NCBI GenBank assembly: GCA_018382125.1
Contig: JAGZQO010000007.1
Coordinates: 1-64,000, forward strand
Length of the DNA: 64,000 nucleotides
Reading direction: 5' to 3'
DNA from: Collinsella sp.
GTDB lineage: Bacteria > Actinomycetota > Coriobacteriia > Coriobacteriales > Coriobacteriaceae
The notes beneath the pieces are model-generated. The model did not search any database. It was not told where the DNA came from and saw only the letters and a program-made list of their open reading frames with translations. This document shows positions 51,000 to 59,059 of this stretch, piece after piece (position 1 is the stretch's first letter; each line of letters opens with the position of its first letter). The position numbers were made by a program, and so were the translations under genes.

Positions 51000-51799
51000 A
51001 GCGTTGCAGCTTTCTCGCTCAAAACCGATACCTGGAATTGCAGCTCGTCTTGCGTGCGGTCGCCGGGGTCAAATCTCGTGCCGTACAGGAAAAACTCAAC
51101 GTTTCCCTTGGCACCATGAATGGGCGACACGCACACATCGACCGGGAACAGCCCCTTGGCAGCAAAGAGTTCAACTGCCGCAACGAGTGTATCGCGGCGC
51201 ACGGCGGGATCGGTCACAATGCCGCCCTCACCCACCAGCGCCGCCGGAGCCTCAAACTGCGGCTTTACAAGCGTGCAGAATGCACCCGTAGGCGCCAGGC
51301 ACGCCAGCACCGCATCGATAATGTTCGCGATGCTGGTAAACGAGACATCACACACAGCCAGGTCGATGGCGCCGGCATAGCCAAGCTCAGGCAGCTGCGT
51401 CACGTTTGTGCGCTCATGCAGCGTCACGCGATCGTCCTGACGTAACGACCAATCGAACTGGGCGCGACCAACGTCCACCGAGACAACGGTCGCAGCTCCG
51501 CGCTTGAGCAGGCAATCGGTAAAGCCGCCGGTAGAGCAGCCCACATCCAGACAGGCAAGGCCCGTCGGATTGATACCAAACGTATCAAGCGCGCCTTCGA
51601 GCTTAAGACCGCCGCGGCCAACATAGGGAATGCGCCCCTTCACGTGCAACGGCAGGCCCGGGGTCACCTTAAGGCCCGGCGAAGTCAAGCGCTCACCGCC
51701 ACTCGAGACCAAGCCGGCCATAAGAGTGCGAAGGGCATCCGCGCGATCGGCGCAGATGCCCTGTGAAATCAGTTCGTCATCAAGACGCACGCGTTTCAT
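50996..51799 (-). CDS. tlyA: TlyA-family rRNA methyltransferase
   Basis: Probable 2'-O-methyltransferase of ribosomal RNA, often annotated as hemolysin A. The 267-residue protein has an N-terminal S4 RNA-binding domain (KRVRLDDELISQGICADRADALRTLMAG) and an FtsJ-like domain with VGRGGLKLEGALD near 60, CLDVGCSTGGFTDCLL near 82 (SAM site) and VKPQFEA near 180. No strong ribosome binding site decides the start; ATG 51799 gives the family N-terminus, with alternatives at 51808 and TTG 51811. Confidence 0.9.
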   Translation of the reverse strand: MKRVRLDDELISQGICADRADALRTLMAGLVSSGGERLTSPGLKVTPGLPLHVKGRIPYVGRGGLKLEGALDTFGINPTGLACLDVGCSTGGFTDCLLKRGAATVVSVDVGRAQFDWSLRQDDRVTLHERTNVTQLPELGYAGAIDLAVCDVSFTSIANIIDAVLACLAPTGAFCTLVKPQFEAPAALVGEGGIVTDPAVRRDTLVAAVELFAAKGLFPVDVCVSPIHGAKGNVEFFLYGTRFDPGDRTQDELQFQVSVLSEKAATL

Positions 51800-51834
51800 G
51801 AATGCCATCAACCATTCGTATCCGGAGATGCGGC

Positions 51835-52074
51835 CTAGCTATCCTGGGATTCGTTTGCCGCATCCTCATCGTATTCCTGCTCGAGCTTGTCGGCCTCACG
51901 CGGCGTCAACTCAAACTTGTCGACCATATCGACCGTGCGGGAGCCCAGCTCAATCGCTTCGTCAAACAAATCGAGCGAACGCTCCAAGGAGGTATCCTTG
52001 GAGCGAACGGTAGCGATGATCTGATCCAGACGGTCCGAAATCTCATCAAAGTTACGGACAGAACCCTCTGGCAT
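51835..52074 (-). CDS. xseB: Exodeoxyribonuclease VII small subunit
   Basis: Small partner of XseA in exonuclease VII. The 79-residue protein has the family helix NFDEISDRLDQIIATVRSKD near 7-26 and LERSLDLFDEAIELG near 28-42. The large subunit gene is not adjacent or in the window. The tail is acidic. It begins two bases after the nusB stop. Confidence 0.85.
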   Translation of the reverse strand: MPEGSVRNFDEISDRLDQIIATVRSKDTSLERSLDLFDEAIELGSRTVDMVDKFELTPREADKLEQEYDEDAANESQDS

Positions 52075-52076
52075 GG

Positions 52077-52664
52077 CTACTCCTCGACGGAGTCGGCCTC
52101 GACGGCCTCAGCAGCGTCCGCATCCTCGGCCAACACACCAGCCTCAGCCTGGGCAACCGCAACCTTAGCGGCAGCCTCGGCAGCCTGTGCCTCCTCGCGA
52201 GCGCGATCCTCGGCCAGCAGCTCCTGGTATAGGTCCTCGCCCGGCAGCTCCTCGCTGCGAGCGATCTTGCCCAGCACGCCGTTGACGAACGACGCGGACT
52301 GGTCGGTGCCATAGGCCTTGGCAAGCTCGACGGCCTCGTTGATCACGATGGCGTCCGAGACCTCCTCGTCGGTGAGGAAACGCATCTCGTAAACGGCGAT
52401 ACGCAGCAGATTGCGGTCGGCACCGGGCATGCGCATAAGATCCCAGTTCTTGGCAACGGAGCGCAGAGCGCAGTCGATGCGGTCGATATGCTCGTAGGCA
52501 CCGCGGCACAGCTCCAGCGCATAGGGGTCGAGGGGACCCTTCGAGATCAGGAAATCACCCTCGAGGACGCGCTCGAGCGGGCTGTCCGTGGCCTCGGCCT
52601 GGAACAGCAGCTGCAGCGCCTGACTGCGGGCAAGCGTACGCCCGCGATAAACCTTAAGGCTCAA
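52077..52664 (-). CDS. nusB: Transcription antitermination factor NusB
   Basis: RNA-binding factor for rRNA antitermination. The 195-residue protein has GRTLARSQALQLLFQAEATD near residue 7, DRNLLRIAVYEMRFL near 100 and VINEAVELAKAYGTDQSASFVNGVLGKI near 123, a complete NusB fold by about residue 150. The remaining ~45 residues are an Ala/Glu-rich extension not usual for the family. The start is TTG (52664) with AAGGAG six bases upstream; no ATG fits. Confidence 0.93.
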   Translation of the reverse strand: MSLKVYRGRTLARSQALQLLFQAEATDSPLERVLEGDFLISKGPLDPYALELCRGAYEHIDRIDCALRSVAKNWDLMRMPGADRNLLRIAVYEMRFLTDEEVSDAIVINEAVELAKAYGTDQSASFVNGVLGKIARSEELPGEDLYQELLAEDRAREEAQAAEAAAKVAVAQAEAGVLAEDADAAEAVEADSVEE

Positions 52665-52667
52665 AGG

Positions 52668-53030
52668 TTACTCCTTGGGGAAAACGAGGCCGTCGATGCA
52701 AACGTCAACACGCTCAACCTCAACGCCAACCTGGGCATCGATGGCAGCGACCACGGCAGCGCGAACGGCCTCGGCGAGTTTCTTGAACGGATAGCCAAAG
52801 AACACCACGACACGCACGGTGAGTGCGAGCTTGTCGCCAACGACCTCGGCCTCGACAGCCGGCTCGGAAGCCGGGGCCTTGGACGAGAGCATCATGGAGA
52901 CAAGATTAGTGGCAAGGTCCTTGACGCCAACGGAGGCGATGCCCTCGACATCGGACACGGCGCGCGAGACGATGGCGGTCAGAACATCGGGCGAAATGCC
53001 GATGCCGTCAATCTTGATTTCTTGGGGCAT
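52668..53030 (-). CDS. Asp23/Gls24-family envelope stress protein
   Basis: The 120-residue protein has the Asp23 pattern: IKIDGIGISPDVLTAIVSRAVSDVEGIASVGV near the start and LALTVRVVVFFGYPFKKLAEAVRAAV near 70-95. Members associate with the membrane and cell-envelope homeostasis in Gram-positives. In many Gram-positives a copy sits beside nusB as here; it starts 24 bases after the efp stop and ends three bases before the nusB start. Confidence 0.88.
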   Translation of the reverse strand: MPQEIKIDGIGISPDVLTAIVSRAVSDVEGIASVGVKDLATNLVSMMLSSKAPASEPAVEAEVVGDKLALTVRVVVFFGYPFKKLAEAVRAAVVAAIDAQVGVEVERVDVCIDGLVFPKE

Positions 53031-53054
53031 GAGTCCTCCTAGAAGAGTTGGTTG

Positions 53055-53618
53055 CTAAACGCGGGAGACGAACTTGCCGTCGCGGGTGTCAACCTTGATG
53101 ACCTCGCCCTCGTTGAGGTACATGGGGACCTGGATGACAGCGCCGGTGTCGATCGTGGCCGGCTTGGTGGAACCCTGGACGGTATCGCCCTTAAAGCCCG
53201 GGTCGGTCTGGACGATGGTGGTCTCGATGAACATCGGCGGGGTCACGCCCATGAGCTCATCGTCGGCGAAGAGCAGCTGGCAGATGTCATTCTCGCGCAG
53301 CCACTTGGAGTTCTCGCCCACCATGTCCTCGGGAACGGGAACCTGCTCATAGGACTCATTGTCCATGAAGATGTAGTCGGTACCATCGTTGTAGAGGTAC
53401 TGGAACTCACGGGTGGTGAGCATGACGCTCTCGAACTTGGTGCCGGCGTTGCAGGTGTTCTCGACGACGCGGCCGCTCTTGATGTCGCGGGTCTTGTAGC
53501 GCACAAACGCGCCGCCCTTGCCCGGCTTGACATGCTGGAACTCGACGATGGTGTAGACCTTGTCCTTAATGCGGAGACCGAGGCCGTTCTTGAAGTCGGC
53601 GGTAGAAATGGTAGGCAT
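53055..53618 (-). CDS. efp: Elongation factor P
   Basis: Relieves ribosome stalling at polyproline. The 187-residue protein has three beta-barrel domains, KPGKGGAFVRYKTRDIKSG near 32-50 and the C-terminal GAVIQVPMYLNEGEVIKVDTRDG. The tip residue that is modified in other bacteria falls in the KPGKGG loop (Lys). ATG 53618 (MPTISTADFK) follows AAGAAAGGTCGCT. First gene after the terminator at 53724-53755, so it probably has its own promoter. Confidence 0.95.
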   Translation of the reverse strand: MPTISTADFKNGLGLRIKDKVYTIVEFQHVKPGKGGAFVRYKTRDIKSGRVVENTCNAGTKFESVMLTTREFQYLYNDGTDYIFMDNESYEQVPVPEDMVGENSKWLRENDICQLLFADDELMGVTPPMFIETTIVQTDPGFKGDTVQGSTKPATIDTGAVIQVPMYLNEGEVIKVDTRDGKFVSRV

Positions 53619-53723
53619 AGCGACCTTTCTTGTTATGGGCAGAACGCACAAGCGTCCAAATTACATACGACCGAAATTATACACTTGCAGACGGCGCCTG
53701 CAGCGAGCGCATAAAAAGAGAAC

Positions 53724-53755
53724 GCGGGGCGCCCGAATCATTTCGGACGCCCCGC
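53724..53755 (-). terminator. Terminator between the aminopeptidase gene and efp
   Basis: GCGGGGCGTCCGAA pairs with TTCGGGCGCCCCGC (one mismatch, short loop), followed on the minus strand by GTTCTCTTTTTAT. Confidence 0.88.
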
Positions 53756-53777
53756 CCCAAAAATCTATCGAAATGGG

Positions 53778-54908
53778 CTAGCAATCGATGACGTGCAGGT
53801 CGTGCGGGGTCTTGGTGAAGGGCTCATATCCGTTCTCGGTGACGACGCCGTAGTCCTCCAGGCGCACGCCGCCCACACCGGGCAGGTACACGCCGGGCTC
53901 CATGGTGATAACTGAGCCGATCGCGATGGTGTTCTTGCTGCGGTTAAAGTTGGGCAGCTCGTGGATGTCGATACCGACGCCGTGACCCAGACCATGGTTG
54001 TAGTAATCGCCATAGCCGGCATCGCCGATGATCTTCTTGGAAAGCTTGAAAATGTCGTTGCCCTCAACGCCCGGATGGATGGCGGCGACGCACTCCTCGT
54101 GCGTACGGCGCACGAGTGCGTACAGGTCGAGCTGCTCCTGGGTGGGCTCGCCCATCACGACAGTGCGCGTCATGTCGGAGCGGTAATCGCAATAACCCGC
54201 GCCATAATCCATGAGAACGAAATCGCCCTTCTCAATCACGCGGTCGCTCGGCACGGCATGCGGGTTGGCGGTGTTGGGACCGCTCGCCACGATGGAGCCG
54301 AAGGCAAGGCTATCGGCGCCGTTGGCGAACATAAAGTTCTCGAGCTCGTTGCGAACCTGCTTCTCGGTCATACCAGGCTTAATAAAGCCGAGCATGTGCT
54401 GGAAGGCGGCGTCGGTGATCGACTGCGCATGGCGCATGAGCTCGATCTCCTCGGCATCCTTGATGGCGCGCATCTTGCGGATGTCGTCGTGCATCAGCGG
54501 TAGGATGCAGGCGACGGAACGATCCTCCAGACCACGCTGAATACCCTGATAGATGTTGATCTGCATGTCGTCCTCGACAGCGCAGACGCGGCACTTGTTG
54601 GCCGCGATTTTGCCGGCGACCCAACCGGGGATGGTGCCCTCGTCCATGTCGTAGACCCAGGGGCTGCCGGCGGGCGTGTTCTCCTCAAAGCTGTTGAGGT
54701 AGCGCGAGTCGGTATGGAACAGGCACTGGTCAGCCGTAATAAACGCCGCGTGCGGGAACTCGAAGGTGTAGTCGAAGACGCCCTTCACGCCCGTGAGCCA
54801 ACGAAGATTGGCCTCGTCGCGCACCACGATGGCGTCGTAGCCACGCTCGGCCATCAGGGCACGGACACGCTCGATACGACCGGCAGGACCGGCAGCAAAC
54901 TCAGACAT
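53778..54908 (-). CDS. Xaa-Pro dipeptidase / aminopeptidase P-type M24 peptidase
   Basis: Cleaves the N-terminal residue next to proline in peptides. The 376-residue protein has a creatinase-like N-terminal domain (to about 140) and the pita-bread catalytic domain with all five metal ligands: VLMDYGAGYCDYRSDMTRT (two Asp, near 222-236), GLGHGVGIDIHELP (His near 305), TMEPGVYLPG (Glu near 333) and VRLEDYGVV (Glu near 349). A pepP/efp pair is usual in Gram-positives. ATG 54908 follows AAGAAAGGAATCTG. Confidence 0.92.
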   Translation of the reverse strand: MSEFAAGPAGRIERVRALMAERGYDAIVVRDEANLRWLTGVKGVFDYTFEFPHAAFITADQCLFHTDSRYLNSFEENTPAGSPWVYDMDEGTIPGWVAGKIAANKCRVCAVEDDMQINIYQGIQRGLEDRSVACILPLMHDDIRKMRAIKDAEEIELMRHAQSITDAAFQHMLGFIKPGMTEKQVRNELENFMFANGADSLAFGSIVASGPNTANPHAVPSDRVIEKGDFVLMDYGAGYCDYRSDMTRTVVMGEPTQEQLDLYALVRRTHEECVAAIHPGVEGNDIFKLSKKIIGDAGYGDYYNHGLGHGVGIDIHELPNFNRSKNTIAIGSVITMEPGVYLPGVGGVRLEDYGVVTENGYEPFTKTPHDLHVIDC

Positions 54909-55040
54909 GCAGATTCCTTTCTTGTTGTCTCTATAAAGACGGGACGGGTCTCAACCGAACGACGGAATCGCATGCGATCCGCAACCGATTGGAAACCCGC
55001 CCCTCAACATGATACGAAAGACGATGGATGTCAATAAAAC

Positions 55041-56150
55041 TTAGAGAAGTTCTTTGCGAGAAGCCAAGTAGGCGTGAGCATGGCGCTCAAGAACCTCGTC
55101 CTCAACGCACGTTAGACGAATAGCGCCGAGTGCCGCGGGCAGCGGCAACATACTGCGGTTCGAGCGGACAAACTGCTGCCTGCGGAACTCCTCGATATAT
55201 GCGGCAGGCTCCAGATCGAAGGCAAGTTCCTCGATGCCAAAGTCCTCCAGGCAGTCATCGACCTCAAAGACGTAATCGATATCAAAGTCGCAGGCATCAT
55301 GTGCTAGGCGCGCCTCAAAGCGCATGCCCTCGGATAACAGCTGATAGGCAGGGACCTGCGAGGCGGCATCGCCCAAGCAGGCGCGCAGGGTACGCTCCCC
55401 CGTCTTGCCAAAATCGAGCGCATGGCGAGCGCTCGGGTTCGTGGCCATCAGTACGTCCTTACGGGCAGTCTGAGACCATTGAACGGCATTGACGAGCGCG
55501 ACCTCCTCGCCCGCGAGAATCTCGGGGACGGTCTCAGTAAACTGATTCCAGCGGGACTTACTGCTCGAAAGCATGGTGCCAACAAGCACCACAAAGCCGA
55601 GCTTGAGGTCCTCGGGGTCCGCCTCACGAACAAGGTCGAGGTCACACACGACCAAGCCCGGTTCGGGACGGAACGCGATAGCGGGAAGCGCATTGGCCGA
55701 CGAGGCGACGAGCGGCTTCATGGTCGTCGCGACCGTGAGCATGGCGTCAAAGGTCGTCGGCAACAGCGCGCACTCGGTTCGGCCGCACCACTGGTTGGCG
55801 CACCAGCTAACAACCGAGCAGGTTGCGGCATCGCCAACGGCGACAACCAGATCGTCGCAGGTAACGCCGTTGGCAGACAGGGCGCCAAAGATAGCATCAG
55901 CATCGGCCAGCGTGGCACCAGCAGGCGAAACCTCAAGGACTAGCAGCGACACGGCAAAACCGGCGTCGACCAGCGCATGCTCGACGACTTCACCAAAACG
56001 CTCAGATGTGGCGGTGTTCCAAACGACCATCGCGCGCTTAGGCTTGCCCACGGCCGAGGCAAACATACGCGACAGTTCATCGAACGCGCCCAATCCGACG
56101 CGGACATCGACGCTGCGGTTTTGGAAATTGATCAGTTGACGGCGAATCAT
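55041..56150 (-). CDS. Degenerate 3-dehydroquinate synthase-like protein
   Basis: The 369-residue protein has the AroB fold outline and sits directly after aroK (ATGA overlap), but its active-site motifs are eroded. The NAD-binding GGGVVGD box reads AVGDAAT (104-110). LPTTFDA (130-136) keeps the PTT, but the following GGKTGVN-KN segment is replaced by TTMKPLVASSAN. The metal-ligand Glu segment (GlaEviKyG) reads GFVVLVGT (185-192). GHTFGH reads GKTGER (248-253), and HGEAVAxGM reads SEGMRFEAR (273-281). All three metal ligands therefore seem lost. It may be an inactive partner or regulator of shikimate kinase, or a repurposed enzyme. Cys-rich patch at 107-127. Confidence 0.65.
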   Translation of the reverse strand: MIRRQLINFQNRSVDVRVGLGAFDELSRMFASAVGKPKRAMVVWNTATSERFGEVVEHALVDAGFAVSLLVLEVSPAGATLADADAIFGALSANGVTCDDLVVAVGDAATCSVVSWCANQWCGRTECALLPTTFDAMLTVATTMKPLVASSANALPAIAFRPEPGLVVCDLDLVREADPEDLKLGFVVLVGTMLSSSKSRWNQFTETVPEILAGEEVALVNAVQWSQTARKDVLMATNPSARHALDFGKTGERTLRACLGDAASQVPAYQLLSEGMRFEARLAHDACDFDIDYVFEVDDCLEDFGIEELAFDLEPAAYIEEFRRQQFVRSNRSMLPLPAALGAIRLTCVEDEVLERHAHAYLASRKELL

Positions 56151-56680
56151 AGCAGCCCACGCTCCAAAAGCATCTCGGCACAAAGGTAGGAAACGTCCTC
56201 GAAGGACTTGTTGCGAATATCAAGGGTAAGGTCGGCGGCCTGGCGATACAGCGGACGGCGATGCTCAAACAGGCGCGCGGCATGCTCGGGAGAGCGAAAA
56301 TCGGGGCGCGTGTCGGACCGACGAATCTGGCGAATCGAATCCTCGAAGTCACCCTCGAGGTACACGCACGTACCCATTTCGTGCATCAACTCAATATTCA
56401 CCGGCGTCTCGACAACGCCGCCCCCGCACGAAACCAACAGGCTGCGCTCACTTTGGAGCGAACGGAGCGCCGAGGTCTCGAGCTCGCGAAAACGATCCTC
56501 GCCCTCGGTCTGAAAAATCTCGGTTACCGACTTGCCGCAACGGCGCACGACCAGACGGTCGGTATCGATAAAACGCCGCTTGAACATAGTGCCGACGTTG
56601 CGCGCGAGCGTCGATTTGCCCGCGCCCAAAAAGCCGATAAAGAAGATATGGTCGCAGCCGTGTTTGGTGTGCTGGGACAT
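56147..56680 (-). CDS. aroK: Shikimate kinase
   Basis: Phosphorylates shikimate in aromatic amino acid synthesis. The 177-residue protein has Walker A GFLGAGKSTLARN near residue 16, FIDTDRLV near 37 (Asp binding Mg and shikimate), EDRFRELE near 61, SCGGGVVET near 84 and an RRPLYRQAADL lid/adenine segment near 140. ATG 56680. Overlaps the AroB-like gene downstream and follows the YqeG-type phosphatase gene closely. Confidence 0.94.
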   Translation of the reverse strand: MSQHTKHGCDHIFFIGFLGAGKSTLARNVGTMFKRRFIDTDRLVVRRCGKSVTEIFQTEGEDRFRELETSALRSLQSERSLLVSCGGGVVETPVNIELMHEMGTCVYLEGDFEDSIRQIRRSDTRPDFRSPEHAARLFEHRRPLYRQAADLTLDIRNKSFEDVSYLCAEMLLERGLL

Positions 56681-56688
56681 AGCGAGAC

Positions 56689-57186
56689 CTATTCCTCGCA
56701 GGGAAGGTCGCGAAGGGCCCGGCGCTCAAAGATACGGAAGATCTGCGTATACCACAGGTCCTGCGTCGCCTGCGGCTTTACCAGGATGGTATCGACGCCG
56801 GCGAAGTTGCCGCTCCACACGTCCGTGTAGAGCTGATCACCGATCAGCACCGCCTCGTCGGCCGTGGCGCCGAGGCGCTTAAGACCCGCCTTGAGGGCAA
56901 ACGGCGCCGGCTTCATGGCGTGGCTGATGGCCTCGAGTCCCAGCTCGCGTGCAGAGCTCATGACCTGGTCGCGATGCCAGTTGTTGGACACCATGCACAG
57001 CTTAAAGCCTTTGGCGCGGGCGGCATCGAGCCAAGCGGAAACCGCGGCGGGAACCTGCTCGGTGTCGCGCGGCACCAAGGTGTTATCGCGATCGAGCAGA
57101 ATGGCGCGTTTGCCGTCGGCCCACAGGGTATTAAGGTCGATGCGATCGACCGAGGCAACGTAACGTTTGGGGCTAAAAATCCTCAT
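56689..57186 (-). CDS. YqeG-family HAD-type phosphatase
   Basis: The 165-residue HAD hydrolase has motif I LLDRDNTLVPR (residues 30-40, nucleophile Asp and acid/base Asp), motif II VSNN near 69, the motif III lysine in AMKPAPFALKAGL near 93 and motif IV VLIGDQLYTDVWSGN near 116. The family (HAD IIIA, phosphatidylglycerophosphatase-like) includes YqeG of Bacillus, usually next to aro and yqe genes. ATG 57186 is one base after the mltG stop. Confidence 0.9.
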   Translation of the reverse strand: MRIFSPKRYVASVDRIDLNTLWADGKRAILLDRDNTLVPRDTEQVPAAVSAWLDAARAKGFKLCMVSNNWHRDQVMSSARELGLEAISHAMKPAPFALKAGLKRLGATADEAVLIGDQLYTDVWSGNFAGVDTILVKPQATQDLWYTQIFRIFERRALRDLPCEE

Positions 57187-57187
57187 G

Positions 57188-58621
57188 CTAATTCCAAGAC
57201 TGTTGATGCTCTTCGTAGGTTTGCGAGAAGTACTCCTCGTCCTGCGTAATGTAGAAATACAGGTCATCGGAGTCGGTCGGCTCAAGCGTGGCCTTGAGTG
57301 CCTCGAGCGACGGAGAGCAGATGGGCGTGGGCGGCAGACCCTCATGCTTATAGGTGTTATACGGACTATCGCTCTGCAGGTCGTCGGCGGTAACCTCGCC
57401 ACCGGTGACATACATCATAGTCGCATCGCTATTGAGATAGCGCAGACCGTCGAGCTTGCCGGCAAGGCGGTTGTAGAAAACCGAGGCCACATGCGCACGT
57501 TGATCGGCGTTGAGGCCCTCGCGCTCAACGATAGAGGCCAAGTTGACGATGTCGTAGTCGGACATCTCCACACCGTAGCGTTCCTTGATCTTGGCTTCGC
57601 AGCTCGCAAAGTCAAGCGACTTGTACTCGGTCTTAAACTGATCGAGCATAGCGCGAATCACGTCATCGGCCGTCGGCGAATCGCCCAGCGAATAGGTCTT
57701 GGGGAACAAGAAACCCTCGAGCGAATCGTTGGCGGCGCCCTTAAGGAAGCTATAGTCGTCCACGTAGTTGGAGGCCTTGGCCTGGTTGAGGAAGTCTTCC
57801 TTAGAGATGCTGTCGTAGGCCTGGGCCACACGGTCGGCGACTTGATCGACCGTCAGGCCCTCAGGGATAGTCAGCGTATTGGAGCCCGCGTTGGGGCCTT
57901 CCATGAGCTGCTGAACAACCTTGGTCGCATCCATGAGTGTGGTGAACGAATAATCACCAGGCTTGAGCGACATATCGGCGTTGAGCTTTTTCACCGCCGC
58001 ATAGTAATCCTTGGGATTTTCTACGATATGGTTCTCGGAGAGAATCGAAGCGATGCTGTCGCCCGAGGCACCGTCGGGAATCGTGATAGTAACTTGCTGG
58101 CCAGCAGCGACTTTCGCATCCTCACCGCCAAAGAAGCCCTTGACGGCTGGCACGACAAAGAAAACGATCGCGACAAGCGCAAGCACGGCGACGACGCCAC
58201 CGATAATCATAGGCACCGGGGAGCTTTTCTTTTGTGTACCACGGCGGACGTGCGTGTTATAGCTCGAGCGCGTAGCCGGAGCAACGCCGTGGGAACCGAG
58301 AACGTGATGCGAATGCGACTGGGGGGCCTGCACTCGCTGGGTAGATGCCTGCTGCTTAAAGCGGGTACCGCCTGCAGGCTGGGCCGTACGAGCAGTGGGC
58401 TGCTGAGCCGCGTGAGAAGCCGAATGCTGAACCGAACGAGCAGAAGGCTGCTGACCCGTCCGTTGAACAGGTTGGGCCGAATGAGAGAAGGACTGCACCG
58501 GGCGCGCGGCAGGCTGAGCTGCGCGCTGCGTCGGCTGTGCCGGACGCTGGCCAGGCTGGGCAGGGCGCGACGCCGGCTGCCGTGTACGATTCTGCTGGCG
58601 CGGATCGGAAGCGCTAGGCAT
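57188..58621 (-). CDS. mltG: Endolytic murein transglycosylase MltG (YceG-like)
   Basis: Cuts nascent glycan strands in the cell envelope. The 477-residue protein has a cytosolic Gln/Arg/Pro/Ala-rich repeat region (to about 120; QPAR/AQPAQ-like repeats), one membrane helix (about 150-175), a LysM-like segment (VTITIPDGASGDSIASIL) and the catalytic domain with LEGFLFPKTY near 285, the catalytic Glu in NLASIVEREG near 340, FYNRL, and SPYNTYKHEGLPPTPI near 415. ATG 58621 overlaps the ruvX stop by eight bases. Confidence 0.93.
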   Translation of the reverse strand: MPSASDPRQQNRTRQPASRPAQPGQRPAQPTQRAAQPAARPVQSFSHSAQPVQRTGQQPSARSVQHSASHAAQQPTARTAQPAGGTRFKQQASTQRVQAPQSHSHHVLGSHGVAPATRSSYNTHVRRGTQKKSSPVPMIIGGVVAVLALVAIVFFVVPAVKGFFGGEDAKVAAGQQVTITIPDGASGDSIASILSENHIVENPKDYYAAVKKLNADMSLKPGDYSFTTLMDATKVVQQLMEGPNAGSNTLTIPEGLTVDQVADRVAQAYDSISKEDFLNQAKASNYVDDYSFLKGAANDSLEGFLFPKTYSLGDSPTADDVIRAMLDQFKTEYKSLDFASCEAKIKERYGVEMSDYDIVNLASIVEREGLNADQRAHVASVFYNRLAGKLDGLRYLNSDATMMYVTGGEVTADDLQSDSPYNTYKHEGLPPTPICSPSLEALKATLEPTDSDDLYFYITQDEEYFSQTYEEHQQSWN

Positions 58622-59042
58622 GCGAAACCTCCTCGTTTTTACGATCGAGCCACGTCTGCAAAAACAGGCTGGCGGCAATCATGTCGATCTTGCCCCTCAT
58701 CTGCTTTTCGTTGAGGCCCTGCTCGCGCAGGATACGCTTGGCCTCTTGCGAGGACAGACGTTCGTCCTCAAACTCCAGCGGAAGATCGAGCTCGTCGGCA
58801 ATCTTTTGCGCTACGGCGGCAACGCGCTCGGCCTGGGGGCCGGGCTCACCGGCCATGGTCAAGGGACGTCCGCTTACCAGGATGTCGGGCTCATAGTCCT
58901 CGACCAGGTAGCGGAACGTCTTGGCCATACCGGTGACCTCGGCAGCCGGAAGCACCTTGACAGGCATCGCCATCTTGCCATCACGGCTCGAGACGGCGAT
59001 GCCAATCCTGGTCTCCCCTATGTCCAGCGCGAGCGCAACCAC
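58614..59042 (-). CDS. ruvX: YqgF/RuvX-family Holliday junction resolvase-like nuclease
   Basis: The 142-residue RNase H-like protein begins VALALDIGETRIGIAVSSRDG (catalytic Asp in ALDIGETRIG) and has VSGRPLTMAGEPGPQA near 56 and FEDERLSSQEAKR near 91, ending with the KIDMIAASLFLQTWLD helix. Members process pre-16S rRNA ends and may resolve Holliday junctions. The start is GTG 59042 with AAGAAG five bases upstream. Lies between alaS and mltG as in many Firmicutes and Actinobacteria. Confidence 0.92.
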   Translation of the reverse strand: MVALALDIGETRIGIAVSSRDGKMAMPVKVLPAAEVTGMAKTFRYLVEDYEPDILVSGRPLTMAGEPGPQAERVAAVAQKIADELDLPLEFEDERLSSQEAKRILREQGLNEKQMRGKIDMIAASLFLQTWLDRKNEEVSHA

Positions 59043-59059
59043 AGCGACTTCTTAGATTC

